DNA from: Streptomyces sp. NBC_01689
GTDB lineage: Bacteria > Actinomycetota > Actinomycetes > Streptomycetales > Streptomycetaceae
Length of the DNA: 64,000 nucleotides
Direction: 5' to 3'
Assembly (NCBI RefSeq): GCF_036250675.1
Contig: NZ_CP109592.1
Coordinates: 4,836,001 to 4,900,000, forward strand
Positions 1-8,569 of the stretch are shown here, piece by piece (the stretch's first letter is position 1; every line of letters starts with the position of its first letter). Position numbers and translations under genes: made by a program. Under the pieces are notes generated by a model. The model was not told where the DNA came from. It did no database searches and saw only the letters and a program-made list of their open reading frames with translations.

Positions 1-711
1 CTTGGCGGCGACACCGTCGCTCAGCTCCTTAAGGAGCTCGGGGCGCAGGACCACGTTGCCCGGCTTGTAGACGCCGTGCACGTTGCCGAAGGACGCGGCG
101 AGCAGGTAGCGGCCCTTCTCGCCCAGGCCGAGGGCCTCCGCGGTGCGGATCGCGTCGTCGACCGTGGTGTAGAGCGAGTCGTTGATCTCGTGCGAGACAC
201 CGTCCTCCTCGCCACCGGTCGGGGTGATCTCGACCTCGAGGATGATCTTCGCGGCGGCGGCCTTCGCGAGCAGTTCCTGACCGATGGCCAGGTTGTCGGC
301 GAGGGTCTCGGCGGAGCCGTCCCACATGTGCGACTGGAACAGCGGGTTCTCGCCCCGGGCGACGCGCTCGGCGGAGATGTCCAGGAGCGGCCGGACGTAG
401 GTGTCCAGCTTGTCCTTCGGGCAGTGGTCCGTGTGCAGCGCGACCGTGATGTCGTACTTCTCGGCGACGATGTACGCGAACTCGGCGAGCGCGACCGCGC
501 CGGTCACCATGTCCTTCTTGTGCTGGCCGCCGAGGAACTCCGCGCCACCGGTGGACATCTGGATGATGCCGTCGCTCTCCGCCTCCGCGAAGCCGCGCAG
601 CGCAGCGTGCAGCGTCTGGGAGGAGGTCACGTTGATGGCCGGGTAGGCGAACTTGCCTGCCTTCGCCCGGTCCAGCATCTCGGCGTAGACCTCGGGGGTT
701 GCGATGGGCAT
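1..711 (-). CDS. fba: class II fructose-bisphosphate aldolase (3' part missing)
   Basis: Zinc-dependent cytosolic aldolase of glycolysis/gluconeogenesis, interconverting fructose-1,6-bisphosphate with DHAP and glyceraldehyde-3-phosphate. The ATG start gives MPIATPEVYAEML. The HTDH segment at residues 93-96 holds catalytic and zinc-binding residues, and the EVEITPTGGEEDG segment lies near residue 175, both typical of the family. The reading frame runs off the window edge after 237 residues of the usual ~340, so this is truncation by the window and not a pseudogene. The 160 bp upstream contain a hairpin that probably ends the pyrE transcript, so fba likely has its own promoter. Confidence 0.97.
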   Translation of the reverse strand, partial: MPIATPEVYAEMLDRAKAGKFAYPAINVTSSQTLHAALRGFAEAESDGIIQMSTGGAEFLGGQHKKDMVTGAVALAEFAYIVAEKYDITVALHTDHCPKDKLDTYVRPLLDISAERVARGENPLFQSHMWDGSAETLADNLAIGQELLAKAAAAKIILEVEITPTGGEEDGVSHEINDSLYTTVDDAIRTAEALGLGEKGRYLLAASFGNVHGVYKPGNVVLRPELLKELSDGVAAK

Positions 712-765
712 CTGTCCGCTCCTTGTATGTGCGGGTGGCGTTCTGCTGGTTACGGCCCTGACCTA

Positions 766-789
766 GGGGGCGACGTCATCGTCGTCCCC
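766..789 (-). terminator. GC-rich hairpin between pyrE and fba
   Basis: GGGGGCGACG (766-775), loop TCAT, then CGTCGTCCCC (780-789) form a 10-bp stem with one G-U pair. It lies downstream of pyrE and upstream of fba on the same strand and fits a Streptomyces-type terminator lacking a long U tract. Confidence 0.5.
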
Positions 790-872
790 ATCCTTCCAGA
801 CGTGACCCGGTGCTCAGGTCACCCTGTCCGGCATACGGGACCCCCCAGGCCGGCGGGATCCCGGACCGGACG

Positions 873-1421
873 TCAGTCGAGGCCCAACTCGTCCTTGGAG
901 AAGGCGAAGAGGTACGGCACTCCGGCGCCGGCCTCGATCTTCTCGGCGGCACCGGTCGCGCGGTCGACGATCGTCGCCACACCGACGACCTCGGCGCCGG
1001 CCTCCCGGACCGCCTCGACGGCGGCGAGCGGCGAGCCGCCGGTGGTCGAGGTGTCCTCGACCACGAGCACCCGCCGTCCCCTGATCTCCGGACCCTCCAC
1101 ACGGCGCTGCAGACCGTGCGCCTTGGCCGCCTTCCGCACGACGAAGGCGTCCAGCCTGCGGCCTTGGGCCGCCGCGGCGTGCAGCATCGCACCGGCGACG
1201 GGGTCGGCGCCCATGGTGAGACCGCCGACCGCGTCGAAGTCCAGCCCGTCCGTGAGGTCGAGGAGCACCTGTCCGACCAGCGGCGCGGCCTCGCCGTCCA
1301 GCGTGACCCGGCGCAGGTCCACGTAGTAGTCGGCTTCCAGACCCGAGGAGAGGGTCACCTTGCCGTGCACCACGGCCTTGTCCTTGATCTGCTGCAGCAG
1401 CGCGCCGCGTACGTCACTCAT
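873..1421 (-). CDS. pyrE: orotate phosphoribosyltransferase
   Basis: Converts orotate and PRPP to orotidine-5'-monophosphate in de novo pyrimidine synthesis. The 182-residue length is normal. The PRPP-binding motif VLVVEDTSTTGGS is at residues 118-130, and the N-terminal LSSGLEADYYVDLR segment is typical of PyrE. The ATG start is 10 bp downstream of the stop of the aldose epimerase gene on the same strand, so the two are probably co-transcribed. No other pyr genes are in view, as is usual for Streptomyces pyrE. Confidence 0.96.
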   Translation of the reverse strand: MSDVRGALLQQIKDKAVVHGKVTLSSGLEADYYVDLRRVTLDGEAAPLVGQVLLDLTDGLDFDAVGGLTMGADPVAGAMLHAAAAQGRRLDAFVVRKAAKAHGLQRRVEGPEIRGRRVLVVEDTSTTGGSPLAAVEAVREAGAEVVGVATIVDRATGAAEKIEAGAGVPYLFAFSKDELGLD

Positions 1422-1431
1422 GCCCGCCAGC

Positions 1432-2220
1432 TTAGAGGCGCCGCCAGCTCCAGGTCATGGACGCCTCCAGCGGCTCGATGGGGGTGACCAGGCGCGGGTG
1501 GGTGTTCAGCCCGTTCGGCGGACCGGTCTGCGGCTCCACGCACACCGCCGCCTCCTGCTCGTCGTACACGACGACCCACTCCTCGCGGCTGGTCACCTTC
1601 AGCTCCAGCCGGCCCGGCCAGGTGAGCGTGACGTCGACACCGCCGGGCATGCCGAAGCAGTCGTCCCAGGGGCCGGCGAGGGGGTCGACGCGGCGGCCGG
1701 TGGGCAGATGGTCGGCGCCGCGCTCCTCCTGCCACGCGGGGGTGAAGCCGACCTGGACGTCCTCTCCCTCCACGGTCCGGTTGAACCACGGGTGCCAGCC
1801 GACCTGGGCCGGGAAGGAGGAATCGTGCGTCTCCACGGACATGGTGAGCGTGAGGGAGTCCTCGGTCAGGGCGAACGCCTGGGTGACGCGGCCCGGATGG
1901 GGCCAGGGCGCGACGAGGTCGTACGCGATGACGGCCTCCCGCTTGTCGGCGCGGGCGGTGCGCCAGGCGCCGTCGCGGGCGGTGCCGTGGATGGCGTGGG
2001 GCGGGGAGTTGAGGGGCATCTGCCGGACGGTCGCGCCGTCCAGGAAGCGGCCGTCGCGGATCCGTCCGCACCACGGTGCCATCGGGAAGCACCCGAACTT
2101 CGCACCCTGGCGCAGCAGTTCCACGCCGCCGGCCTTCAGACTGCCGAGCCGTCCGCCGTTGCCCGGCGTGACGGTCGCTTCCGCGTCGCCCGCGGTCAGC
2201 GTGATGTCTTCGTTACTCAC
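1432..2220 (-). CDS. aldose 1-epimerase family protein
   Basis: Galactose-mutarotase-like enzyme of 262 residues, expected to interconvert anomers of hexoses in the cytosol; the natural sugar is unknown. The segment PPHAIHGTARD (His about residue 79) supplies one catalytic His, VGWHPWFNR another, and the C-terminal CVEPQTGPPNGLN the general-base Glu region. A GTG start beginning MSNEDITLTAGD was chosen because residues further upstream run into the repeat block and do not look family-like; the frame is open to 2316. It lies directly upstream of pyrE, with which it probably forms an operon. Confidence 0.88.
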   Translation of the reverse strand: MSNEDITLTAGDAEATVTPGNGGRLGSLKAGGVELLRQGAKFGCFPMAPWCGRIRDGRFLDGATVRQMPLNSPPHAIHGTARDGAWRTARADKREAVIAYDLVAPWPHPGRVTQAFALTEDSLTLTMSVETHDSSFPAQVGWHPWFNRTVEGEDVQVGFTPAWQEERGADHLPTGRRVDPLAGPWDDCFGMPGGVDVTLTWPGRLELKVTSREEWVVVYDEQEAAVCVEPQTGPPNGLNTHPRLVTPIEPLEASMTWSWRRL

Positions 2221-2264
2221 GGAGTTGACCCTACTGGTCCGGTTGAGCCGACCGGCCCGTATCC

Positions 2265-2730
2265 GGGGGCTGCCGCCCCCAGACCCCCGCTCCGGCCTGA
2301 AGGGCCTCGTCCTCAAACGCCGGACGGGCTGGGTGGGTGCGGCGGCGTATGCGGGGTGGTGACCCTCGGCCTCCGTGCCCCTGGGGGCTGCCGCCCCCAG
2401 ACCCCCGCATCGGCCTGGACGGCCTCGTCCTCAAGCGCCGGACGGGCTGCTGGTGCCGGCCGGCGCTGAAAAGGCGGTGGCCGACGTGGCCTTTCCGGCG
2501 CGGGCCCGCATCTCCAGCGCGTCCGGCGTTGAGGACGAGCCTTTCGGGCGAAGACCCGGCACCCGATGAGCGCGGGCTCGCATCATCAGCCCGTCCGGCG
2601 TTTTGAGGACGAGCCCTTCGGGCGAAAACCCCGGACCCGATCAACGCAGACCCACACCCTCAGCCCGTCCGGCGCTTGAGGACGAGCCCTTCGGGCGAAG
2701 GCGGGGGTCCAGGGGGCGGCAGCCCCCTGG
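2265..2730. repeat. cluster of dispersed GC-rich intergenic repeats in two orientations
   Basis: The 556 bp between the epimerase start and the CoxG-like gene hold no gene. They contain at least five copies of a composite repeat. Copies at 2265-2330 and 2383-2449 carry a hairpin GGGGGC-TGCC-GCCCCC followed by GGCCTCGTCCTCAA-(A/G)-CGCCGGACGGGC. Copies near 2520-2551, 2590-2624 and 2662-2730 carry the inverse, GCCCGTCCGGCG(C/T)TTGAGGACGAG, the last again ending in a GGGGGCGGCAGCCCCC-type hairpin. Because the copies face both ways the segment can form large alternative stems, and it probably terminates transcription from the CoxG-like gene. Confidence 0.8.
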
Positions 2731-2776
2731 CAGCGGTCCGGGGGGGGCGCAGCCCACCGAGGACGACTGGCAAACC

Positions 2777-3709
2777 TCAGCGGCGTTTGCGCAGTGCCCG
2801 GGTGACGACGATCGCCGAGGCCAGCACCACCGCCGCCGCGGGGGCCGCCCAGCGAAGCGCCGCGCTCCCCGCGTCGGTCTCCGGTGCCGGAACGGGCGCG
2901 TAACGCCCGCGCGGCGGCGCATGGTCGACCTCTTCCGCGCTGCGCCCGATCATCGTCCGCCGCGCGTGCGCCGCCTCGGCGACGGAGTCCTCTCCGTCCA
3001 CCGGCCCGGGCACCGCCGCGGCCGTTTCCCCGTCGTCCCCGTCGTCCCCGGCCAGGGGGGCGAGGGACGGCGGCGTGACCTCGGCGTCGACGTCGGACGG
3101 CGTCGTGTCACCCTCGTCGCCGGTCTCCGGCTCACTCACGTCGTCGGCCCCGGAACCGGACACAGAATCGGAGACGGAACCGGAGGCGGAACCGGACGCG
3201 GGCCCGGCCTCCATCCCGGTCCCGGGGACGCCCTCGCCCCCGGGGACGCCCTCGCTCCCGGTGCCGCCCTCCGTCGCGGACGCGCTCCCCGTGCCGGTCG
3301 CGAGGTTCTCCGCGAAGCGGTTCAGCAGGCGGGTCGCGGCGGTGGCGACCGTGGCGGGAGGGAGCTCACCGAGGCGCCCGTCCGCCGTGGCGGTCCCGGT
3401 GACGACGAGCGTGGTGCCGCCCTCGGCCGGTGCCAGCCGCAGGGTGAGGGCGAGTTTCACGGTTCCGGTGCCCCGCGCCTCCGTGCCGTCCCCCTCGACC
3501 GCGTACGCGCCGTCGTCACGGGCGACGACCCGCACCGCACCGCGATAGGTGATGGTGTGGCCGCCGACGCGGACGCGCAGCCGTCCGGAGACGGGCGCGG
3601 TGCCGGCGTCCTGCTGGAGCCCGGGCACCGCCCGGGCCACCCGCGCGGGATCGGCCAGCGCCTCCCTCAGCCGCTCGGCTGGAACCGGAACGAACACCTC
3701 ATGCTCCAT
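2777..3709 (-). CDS. SRPBCC/CoxG-like protein with C-terminal membrane anchor
   Basis: 310 residues. Residues 1-150 form an SRPBCC (START-like) fold of the CoxG/carbon-monoxide-dehydrogenase-subunit-G type, beginning MEHEVFVPVPAERLREAL and containing VPGLQ and repeated T-G-T-G-x strands. Residues about 155-265 are low-complexity Gly/Ser/Asp/Glu sequence and probably a disordered linker. Residues about 287-304 form one membrane helix followed by LRKRR, giving a tail-anchored protein with the lipid-binding-type domain in the cytosol. No CO dehydrogenase genes are nearby, so a role in CO oxidation is not supported; ligand and function are unknown. The ATG start has GTAGG upstream. Confidence 0.82.
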   Translation of the reverse strand: MEHEVFVPVPAERLREALADPARVARAVPGLQQDAGTAPVSGRLRVRVGGHTITYRGAVRVVARDDGAYAVEGDGTEARGTGTVKLALTLRLAPAEGGTTLVVTGTATADGRLGELPPATVATAATRLLNRFAENLATGTGSASATEGGTGSEGVPGGEGVPGTGMEAGPASGSASGSVSDSVSGSGADDVSEPETGDEGDTTPSDVDAEVTPPSLAPLAGDDGDDGETAAAVPGPVDGEDSVAEAAHARRTMIGRSAEEVDHAPPRGRYAPVPAPETDAGSAALRWAAPAAAVVLASAIVVTRALRKRR

Positions 3710-3798
3710 GTCGGCCGAGCCTACCCAGGCCGGTGGGAACCGCACCCGCGTATCCCGGGATTCCCGCCCCGTTCCCCCGTTCCCCCCGCCCCCGCGGG

Positions 3799-5472
3799 TC
3801 AGTCGGAGTAGCGCGGATGCGCCAGCGTGGAGGGCACCAGCCCCGTGATCCGGGTCAGCCGAACGGCCCGTGCGTCCACCCTGAGGGACCGCGGGGTGAG
3901 CCAGCGCGGTGCGGGCCCGCGGGGGTCGAGGCCCAGGCGCGTGCGCCCGGCGGACGCGAGGACGAACCCCCAGTCGCGCGGGGCCCGGGGCGTCCCCTCG
4001 GTACGGCCGGGGCCGGCCGGCGAAGCGGGGTCGCGTCCGTTCACGCGGTACGGGTCGGTGCGCAGGCCGGCCGACCGCACCGTCGCCTCGACCGTCCAGA
4101 AGGCACGGGCGCGGGAGGAGACCGGCCCGGCGTGCACCACCAGTCGCCCGCCCCCGGCCAGCGCCCGGCGCGTCAGCCCGTAGAACTCCTGCGAGTACAG
4201 CTTCGCGCTCGCCGTGATCCCGGGGTCCGGCAGGTCGGAGATCACCACGTCGTAGCGGCGCGGGTCGCGGCGCAGCCAGCAGAAGGCGTCGGCGGTGAAC
4301 ACGTGCACCCGCGGGTCGTCGAACGCGTGCCCGTTCAGCGCCGACAGGGCGGGGTCCCGGCGGGCCAGCCCCACCACCCCGGCGTCGCGGTCGACCACGT
4401 CGACGCGCCGGACGTCCGGGTGGCGCAGCACCTCGCGGACCGCGAGTCCGTCGCCGCCGCCGAGGACCAGCACGCGCGCGTGAGGCCCGTTCATCGCCGG
4501 GTGCACCAGCGCCTCGTGGTAGCGGCGCTCGTCGCGGCCGTCGGCCCGCAGGCGTCCGTCCAGGAAGAGGCCGAGCGGATGTCCGCGGGTGCCGCCGGTG
4601 AGGACCACTTCCTGTACGCCGGTCCGCAGCGCCACGCGGACGTCCCGGCCGTACACCGCCTGCCGTGCCGCGTGTTCGAAGTCGTCGACGAGCACGGCGG
4701 CCGCGGCGAGCAGGCCGAGGACGGTCACGTTGGCGATCAGCAGGAGCCAGCGTCCGCGCCTGCTCAGGTCCCCGCGGAACAGGCCGAGGACGAGGGCGCC
4801 GCCCACCAGCGCGTTCACCGCCCCGGTCAGCAGCGCGCCGGTCAGCTCGCCGAGCCGGGGCAGCAGCAGGAAGGGAAAGGCGAGCCCGCCGACGAGGGCG
4901 CCGACGTAGTCCGCGGCGAACAGGTCGGCGACCGCCCCGCCCGGGTCCTGCCGCCGGATGCGCTGGATCAGCTCCATGAGGAGGGGGATCTCGGCGCCGA
5001 TCAGCAGTCCGATGGCGAGCGAGAAGGCCGCCAGCAGATACCGCGGCCCGTCCGCCCAGACGCCGCCCCAGCCGCCGGTCCACGCGAACGCCGCGTACAG
5101 GGCCATCGCGCTGCAGCCGCCGACCAGCGCGAGCGCGGCCTCGACCGCTCCGAAGCCGGCCGCCGCGCGCGGCCGCAGCCGCTTGGCGGCGAGCGAGCCG
5201 ACGCCCATGGCGAAGACCATGACGGACAGCACGACCGAGGCCTGGGTGACCGAGTCGCCGACGAGGTAGGAGGCGAGCGCGACGAGTTCGAGCTCGTACA
5301 CGAGTCCGCAGGCCGCGCAGACGAACACACCCGCGAGGACCAGGAACCGGCCGGTGCCCGTACGGACGGGCAGCCGCGCCTGGCCCTGGACGCCCCAGGA
5401 CGGCGGCGCGCCGGGGGGAGCTGGCGCGTGCGGTTCGATCACGCTGGGAACGCTACGTGAGACCGGCTCCAC
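3799..5472 (-). CDS. membrane-fused spermidine synthase-like protein
   Basis: 557 residues with two parts. The N-terminal half has about seven membrane helices, starting with [32 protein letters not shown]. The C-terminal half is a Rossmann methyltransferase/aminopropyltransferase fold, with [19 protein letters not shown] as the nucleotide-cofactor loop and [10 protein letters not shown] as the catalytic-loop equivalent. This architecture is annotated as polyamine aminopropyltransferase, but whether these fused proteins make spermidine is uncertain. The start used is GTG at 5472; GTG at 5442 ([11 protein letters not shown]) is an alternative and neither has a strong ribosome-binding site. The gene stands alone on the minus strand. 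Confidence 0.85.
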   Translation of the reverse strand: MEPVSRSVPSVIEPHAPAPPGAPPSWGVQGQARLPVRTGTGRFLVLAGVFVCAACGLVYELELVALASYLVGDSVTQASVVLSVMVFAMGVGSLAAKRLRPRAAAGFGAVEAALALVGGCSAMALYAAFAWTGGWGGVWADGPRYLLAAFSLAIGLLIGAEIPLLMELIQRIRRQDPGGAVADLFAADYVGALVGGLAFPFLLLPRLGELTGALLTGAVNALVGGALVLGLFRGDLSRRGRWLLLIANVTVLGLLAAAAVLVDDFEHAARQAVYGRDVRVALRTGVQEVVLTGGTRGHPLGLFLDGRLRADGRDERRYHEALVHPAMNGPHARVLVLGGGDGLAVREVLRHPDVRRVDVVDRDAGVVGLARRDPALSALNGHAFDDPRVHVFTADAFCWLRRDPRRYDVVISDLPDPGITASAKLYSQEFYGLTRRALAGGGRLVVHAGPVSSRARAFWTVEATVRSAGLRTDPYRVNGRDPASPAGPGRTEGTPRAPRDWGFVLASAGRTRLGLDPRGPAPRWLTPRSLRVDARAVRLTRITGLVPSTLAHPRYSD

Positions 5473-5590
5473 GCCTCGTCACCCACACGTGTGGATCTGG
5501 GGCTCGTCCGTACGGTTGTCGGAGCGTGTGCTTCACCCTCCCGGGCCACCCTCGTGGGCCGTCCTCCAGGGTCGCCCTCCCGGCCCGCCC

Positions 5591-5636
5591 TCGCGGGCCG
5601 TCCTCGCGGGCCGTCCTCGCGGGCCGTCCTCGCGGC
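5591..5636. repeat. 13-bp tandem repeat
   Basis: Three perfect copies of TCGCGGGCCGTCC plus a partial fourth lie in the 285-bp gap between two minus-strand genes. Looser versions of the same motif precede it. No coding frame is supported. Confidence 0.8.
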
Positions 5637-5757
5637 CGCGGGTTCGGCCGGACGGACGTGTCCCCAGGGCCCGGGGTCGGACCGGTCCGCGGCGGCACGC
5701 GCGGACCGGCCGGTGCCGACCCGGCCACGCCCGCCGGACGCGCCCGGCCGATCTGCC

Positions 5758-6300
5758 TCACACGCCGGACGCGCTGAGCAGATCGGCGTCGGCCGGTACC
5801 CGCACTCCCACTCTCGTGCGGGTCGCCACCAGTTGGCCGTCCTGCGGGTAGGCGTGCCAGGTACGCCAGTGGACCTGGCCCTCGTGGCGCTGGGCCAGCA
5901 GGGCGGTGAAGGCGTGCGGGCTGCCCGGGAAGACGCCGACGAGTCCGTTCGGGTGGTCGGAGACCAGGGCCAGCAACTCCTGGGCGCGTCCGGCGAAGGA
6001 GCCGCACGAGAGGGTCTCGACGCGCGCCGCGAACTCGTACTCCCAGTCGCCGACCCGCTTGGCCACGCCGAGGGGAAGAGGTGTGCTGCTGCCGGCGATA
6101 CAGGCGACGGTCTCCGAACAGCTGCCCCGCTCCTCCTGGAGGAGGACCTGGTGGGACGCGCCGAGGAGCCGCAACTGCAGGCTCGCTCCGTCGAGTTCGA
6201 GGTCCAGGGTGGCGAGCGCGGGCAGCGGCTCGCGCCCCAGGGCCCACGCGAGGTCGGCCGCGCGCGTGTCGGTGTAGGCGGTGTTCAGGGTCGTGAGCAT
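5758..6300 (-). CDS. DUF2617 family protein
   Basis: 180-residue soluble protein starting MLTTLNTAYTDTRAADLAWALGR. The length and segments such as SHQVLLQEERGSCSETVACI and WRTWHAYPQDGQLVATRTRV match the actinobacterial DUF2617 family, whose function is unknown. There is no signal peptide and no membrane helix. It is probably monocistronic: the upstream gap of about 465 bp carries a palindrome at 6443-6459 and a terminator belonging to the next gene. Confidence 0.88.
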   Translation of the reverse strand: MLTTLNTAYTDTRAADLAWALGREPLPALATLDLELDGASLQLRLLGASHQVLLQEERGSCSETVACIAGSSTPLPLGVAKRVGDWEYEFAARVETLSCGSFAGRAQELLALVSDHPNGLVGVFPGSPHAFTALLAQRHEGQVHWRTWHAYPQDGQLVATRTRVGVRVPADADLLSASGV

Positions 6301-6685
6301 GGGTCGGCTCCGCTAGCACGCAAAGGGAGGTGGGGGTCCGGCGCACCCGGTCGGTGTGAGGGATCGACCCGGTTAGCCCGGTCAGCCCTGTCAGGAAGGG
6401 GCGATCCGAGGGCCGCGTTGGTGATTTAGAGGGAATCATGAACTGTGGTGCCACCACAGCGTTTTTACCCAACTTCGTAGGGTTTCCATCCCCCCGAGGG
6501 CTCCACAGTTCAACTGTTCAACCACGGCGGGCGCCGGGCGCGCGGAAGCGGAAGCCCTCTCCGGCCTCCCGGAACACCGCCACACCCGCCGGTCACCACG
6601 GCCGGAAAGCCTCCCGGACGGCTCACGAGGGGAAGCTCCGGCGGCACCCGCACGTCCGCGTGAATTTTCTCGGCCCGAACACGGA
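6301..6685. other. non-coding gap upstream of the DUF2617 gene
   Basis: No frame in this stretch has a supported start or family match. It is less GC-rich around 6420-6530 than its surroundings and contains the 17-bp palindrome at 6443-6459 followed by five T residues. It probably carries the promoter of the DUF2617 gene. Confidence 0.6.
6443..6459. promoter_or_regulatory. 17-bp palindrome upstream of the DUF2617 gene
   Basis: CTGTGGTG-C-CACCACAG is a perfect dyad, followed on the plus strand by CGTTTTT. It could be an operator for the minus-strand gene starting 143 bp away, or a short plus-strand terminator; no plus-strand gene precedes it, which favours an operator. Confidence 0.4.
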
Positions 6686-6718
6686 GGTGCCCGCCGGAAG
6701 CCGTTCCCGGCGGGCACC
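6686..6718 (-). terminator. terminator hairpin of the His/Cys/Gly-rich protein gene
   Basis: GGTGCCCGCCGG (6686-6697) and CCGGCGGGCACC (6707-6718) form a perfect 12-bp stem with a 9-nt loop, 48 bp beyond the stop codon of the gene at 6766-7080. Confidence 0.75.
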
Positions 6719-6765
6719 ACCGCGTGCCGCGGACGCGTGTCCGTGTGGAGCTCGGCTGCCCCGTG

Positions 6766-7080
6766 TCAGCTGCCTCCACCGCATCCGCCGCCGCCCCCGC
6801 AGGACGACCCGCCGCCGCACGACGAGCCGCCGCCGCACGACGAGTGGCCGCCGCCGCACGAGTGACCGCCGTGGTGCCCCCCGTGGTGGCCGCCGCCGGA
6901 GGAGTCGCCCCCGCCGGCCCACCAGCTGCCGCCCCCGCCCGCACCGCCCCCCAGGGCGCTCCCGCCCGAGCGGGAGCCGCGGGCCCGCACCTGACCGGCC
7001 TTGCCGCGACCGCGGCGGCCGGCCCTCAGACCGCCGATCAGGACGATGAAGAAGACCGCCAGGATGATGCCGATGATCAT
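6766..7080 (-). CDS. small membrane protein with His/Cys/Gly-rich tail
   Basis: 104 residues. Residues 1-18 (MIIGIILAVFFIVLIGGL) form one membrane helix, followed by a basic stretch (RAGRRGRGK). The rest is nearly all Gly, Ser, His and Cys: HHGGHHGGHSCGGG, then repeated SSCGGG units ending CGGGS. The regular His and Cys spacing suggests metal or heme binding or disulfide cross-links, but no known domain was recognised. AAAGGAGGG upstream is a strong ribosome-binding site and supports a real gene despite the low complexity. It is divergently transcribed from the aminotransferase gene and has its own terminator. Confidence 0.8.
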   Translation of the reverse strand: MIIGIILAVFFIVLIGGLRAGRRGRGKAGQVRARGSRSGGSALGGGAGGGGSWWAGGGDSSGGGHHGGHHGGHSCGGGHSSCGGGSSCGGGSSCGGGGGCGGGS

Positions 7081-7177
7081 GGCGCCACCCTCCTTTCGTT
7101 CCCCCGAGGCGACCCCCCGTGGGCGCCTCGCGTCGTGCGTGACAGGGGGATGCCCCCGCGTCCCGCCGGCCAAAGCA

Positions 7178-7255
7178 GAGTTGAGCAACTCCTGAGCATC
7201 GGAGGACCGGACGGCCCTCGGACCGGGGCCGGGCGGCGGGTGAGTTGAGGAACTC
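7178..7255. promoter_or_regulatory. paired GAGTTG-N2-CAACTC palindromes in a divergent promoter
   Basis: A perfect 14-bp dyad GAGTTGAGCAACTC at 7178-7191 and a one-mismatch copy GAGTTGAGGAACTC at 7242-7255 lie 64 bp apart between the divergent genes at 7080 and 7273. The second copy is only 17 bp from the aminotransferase start. They look like two operators for one dimeric regulator; the regulator is not identified. Confidence 0.5.
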
Positions 7256-7272
7256 CCCGGCTTGGGCGCAGG

Positions 7273-8463
7273 ATGACCGGCATGACATCCGACGTCCGCC
7301 GTCCGCTGCTCAACCGCCGCCTCGCCGAGTTCGGCACGACGATCTTCGCCGAGATGTCGGCCCTGGCGCTCAGCACCGGCTCGATCAACCTCGGCCAGGG
7401 CTTCCCCGACACGGACGGACCCGAGGAGGTCCGGGAGGCGGCCGTGCGGGCGCTGCGCGACGGACGCGGCAACCAGTACCCCCCGGGCCCCGGCGTGCCC
7501 GAACTGCGGACGGCGATCGCCGAACACCAGAAGCACCACTACGGACTCTCGTACGACCCCGACCGCGAGGTGCTGGTCACGGCGGGCGCCACCGAGGCCA
7601 TCGCCGCGAGCCTGCTGGCCCTGGTGGAACCCGGCGACGAGGTCATCGCCCTGGAGCCGTACTACGACTCCTACGCCGCCGGCATCGCGCTGGCCGGCGG
7701 CACCCGCGTCCCGGTCACCCTGCGCCCGCACGAGGGCCGCTTCCGCCTGGACCTCGACGAACTGCGCGACGCGGTCACGGACAACACCCGGCTGCTGCTC
7801 CTCAACACCCCGCACAACCCCACCGGCACCGTCCTCTCCCGCGAGGAACTCGGCGAGATCGCGCGGCTCGCCGTCGAACGGGACCTGCTCGTCGTGACGG
7901 ACGAGGTGTACGAGCACCTGGTGTTCGACGACGCCGAGCACGTGCCGCTGGCCGGTTTCCCCGGGATGCGGGAGCGGACCGTCACCATCGGCAGCGCGGG
8001 CAAGACCTTCTCGTTCACCGGCTGGAAGGTCGGCTGGATCACCTCCACGCCGGACCTGGTCACCGCTGTGCGGTCGGCGAAGCAGTTCCTCACGTACGTG
8101 GCGTCGGGGCCGTTCCAGTACGCCGTGGCCGAGGCGCTCGCTCTGCCGGACACGTACTTCGAGGCGTTCCGCGCGGATCTGCGGGCCAAGCGGGACGTGC
8201 TGGCCGCCGGACTCACGGCGGCGGGCTTCGAGGTCTTCCGCCCGGCCGGCACCTACTTCGTCACCACCGACATCCGCCCGCTCGGCGAGAGCGACGGCTT
8301 CGCCTTCTGCCGCGCGCTGCCGGAGCGCGCGGGGGTGGTCGCCATCCCGAACGCGGTCTTCTACGACCACCGCGAGGAGGGCGCGCCCTTCGTACGCTTC
8401 GCGTTCTGCAAGCGGACCGAAGTCCTGGAGGACGCGGCCGGGCGGCTCCGGGCGCTCCGCTAG
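7273..8463 (+). CDS. class I/II PLP-dependent aminotransferase
   Basis: 396-residue cytosolic fold-type I aminotransferase resembling methionine/kynurenine aminotransferases (YbdL-like). INLGQGFPDTDGP lies near residues 38-50, NTPHNPTG at 178-185, VVTDEVYEHLVF near 207, and the PLP lysine is K244 in SAGKTFSFTGWK. The C-terminal FVRFAFCKR segment contributes the substrate-carboxylate arginine. The substrate cannot be set from sequence alone. The ATG at 7273 is used; ATG at 7282 is slightly better placed behind GGA. It may be controlled by the palindrome pair just upstream. Confidence 0.92.
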   Translation: MTGMTSDVRRPLLNRRLAEFGTTIFAEMSALALSTGSINLGQGFPDTDGPEEVREAAVRALRDGRGNQYPPGPGVPELRTAIAEHQKHHYGLSYDPDREVLVTAGATEAIAASLLALVEPGDEVIALEPYYDSYAAGIALAGGTRVPVTLRPHEGRFRLDLDELRDAVTDNTRLLLLNTPHNPTGTVLSREELGEIARLAVERDLLVVTDEVYEHLVFDDAEHVPLAGFPGMRERTVTIGSAGKTFSFTGWKVGWITSTPDLVTAVRSAKQFLTYVASGPFQYAVAEALALPDTYFEAFRADLRAKRDVLAAGLTAAGFEVFRPAGTYFVTTDIRPLGESDGFAFCRALPERAGVVAIPNAVFYDHREEGAPFVRFAFCKRTEVLEDAAGRLRALR

Positions 8464-8569
8464 CACGCGGGCAGCGGGTCCCGCGGGTGGCGCGCCGGGG
8501 CGGGGAGAACCGCACCCGCGCGGACGCGCACCGTTCGCGACCGGCCCGTGAGGGACGCAGGGTTCGGGT

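Noticed and set aside
3710..5083. N-terminal extension of the CoxG-like protein
   Set aside because: The extension is antisense-like to the spermidine-synthase-like frame and Arg/Pro-rich; the ATG at 3709 gives a normal SRPBCC start.
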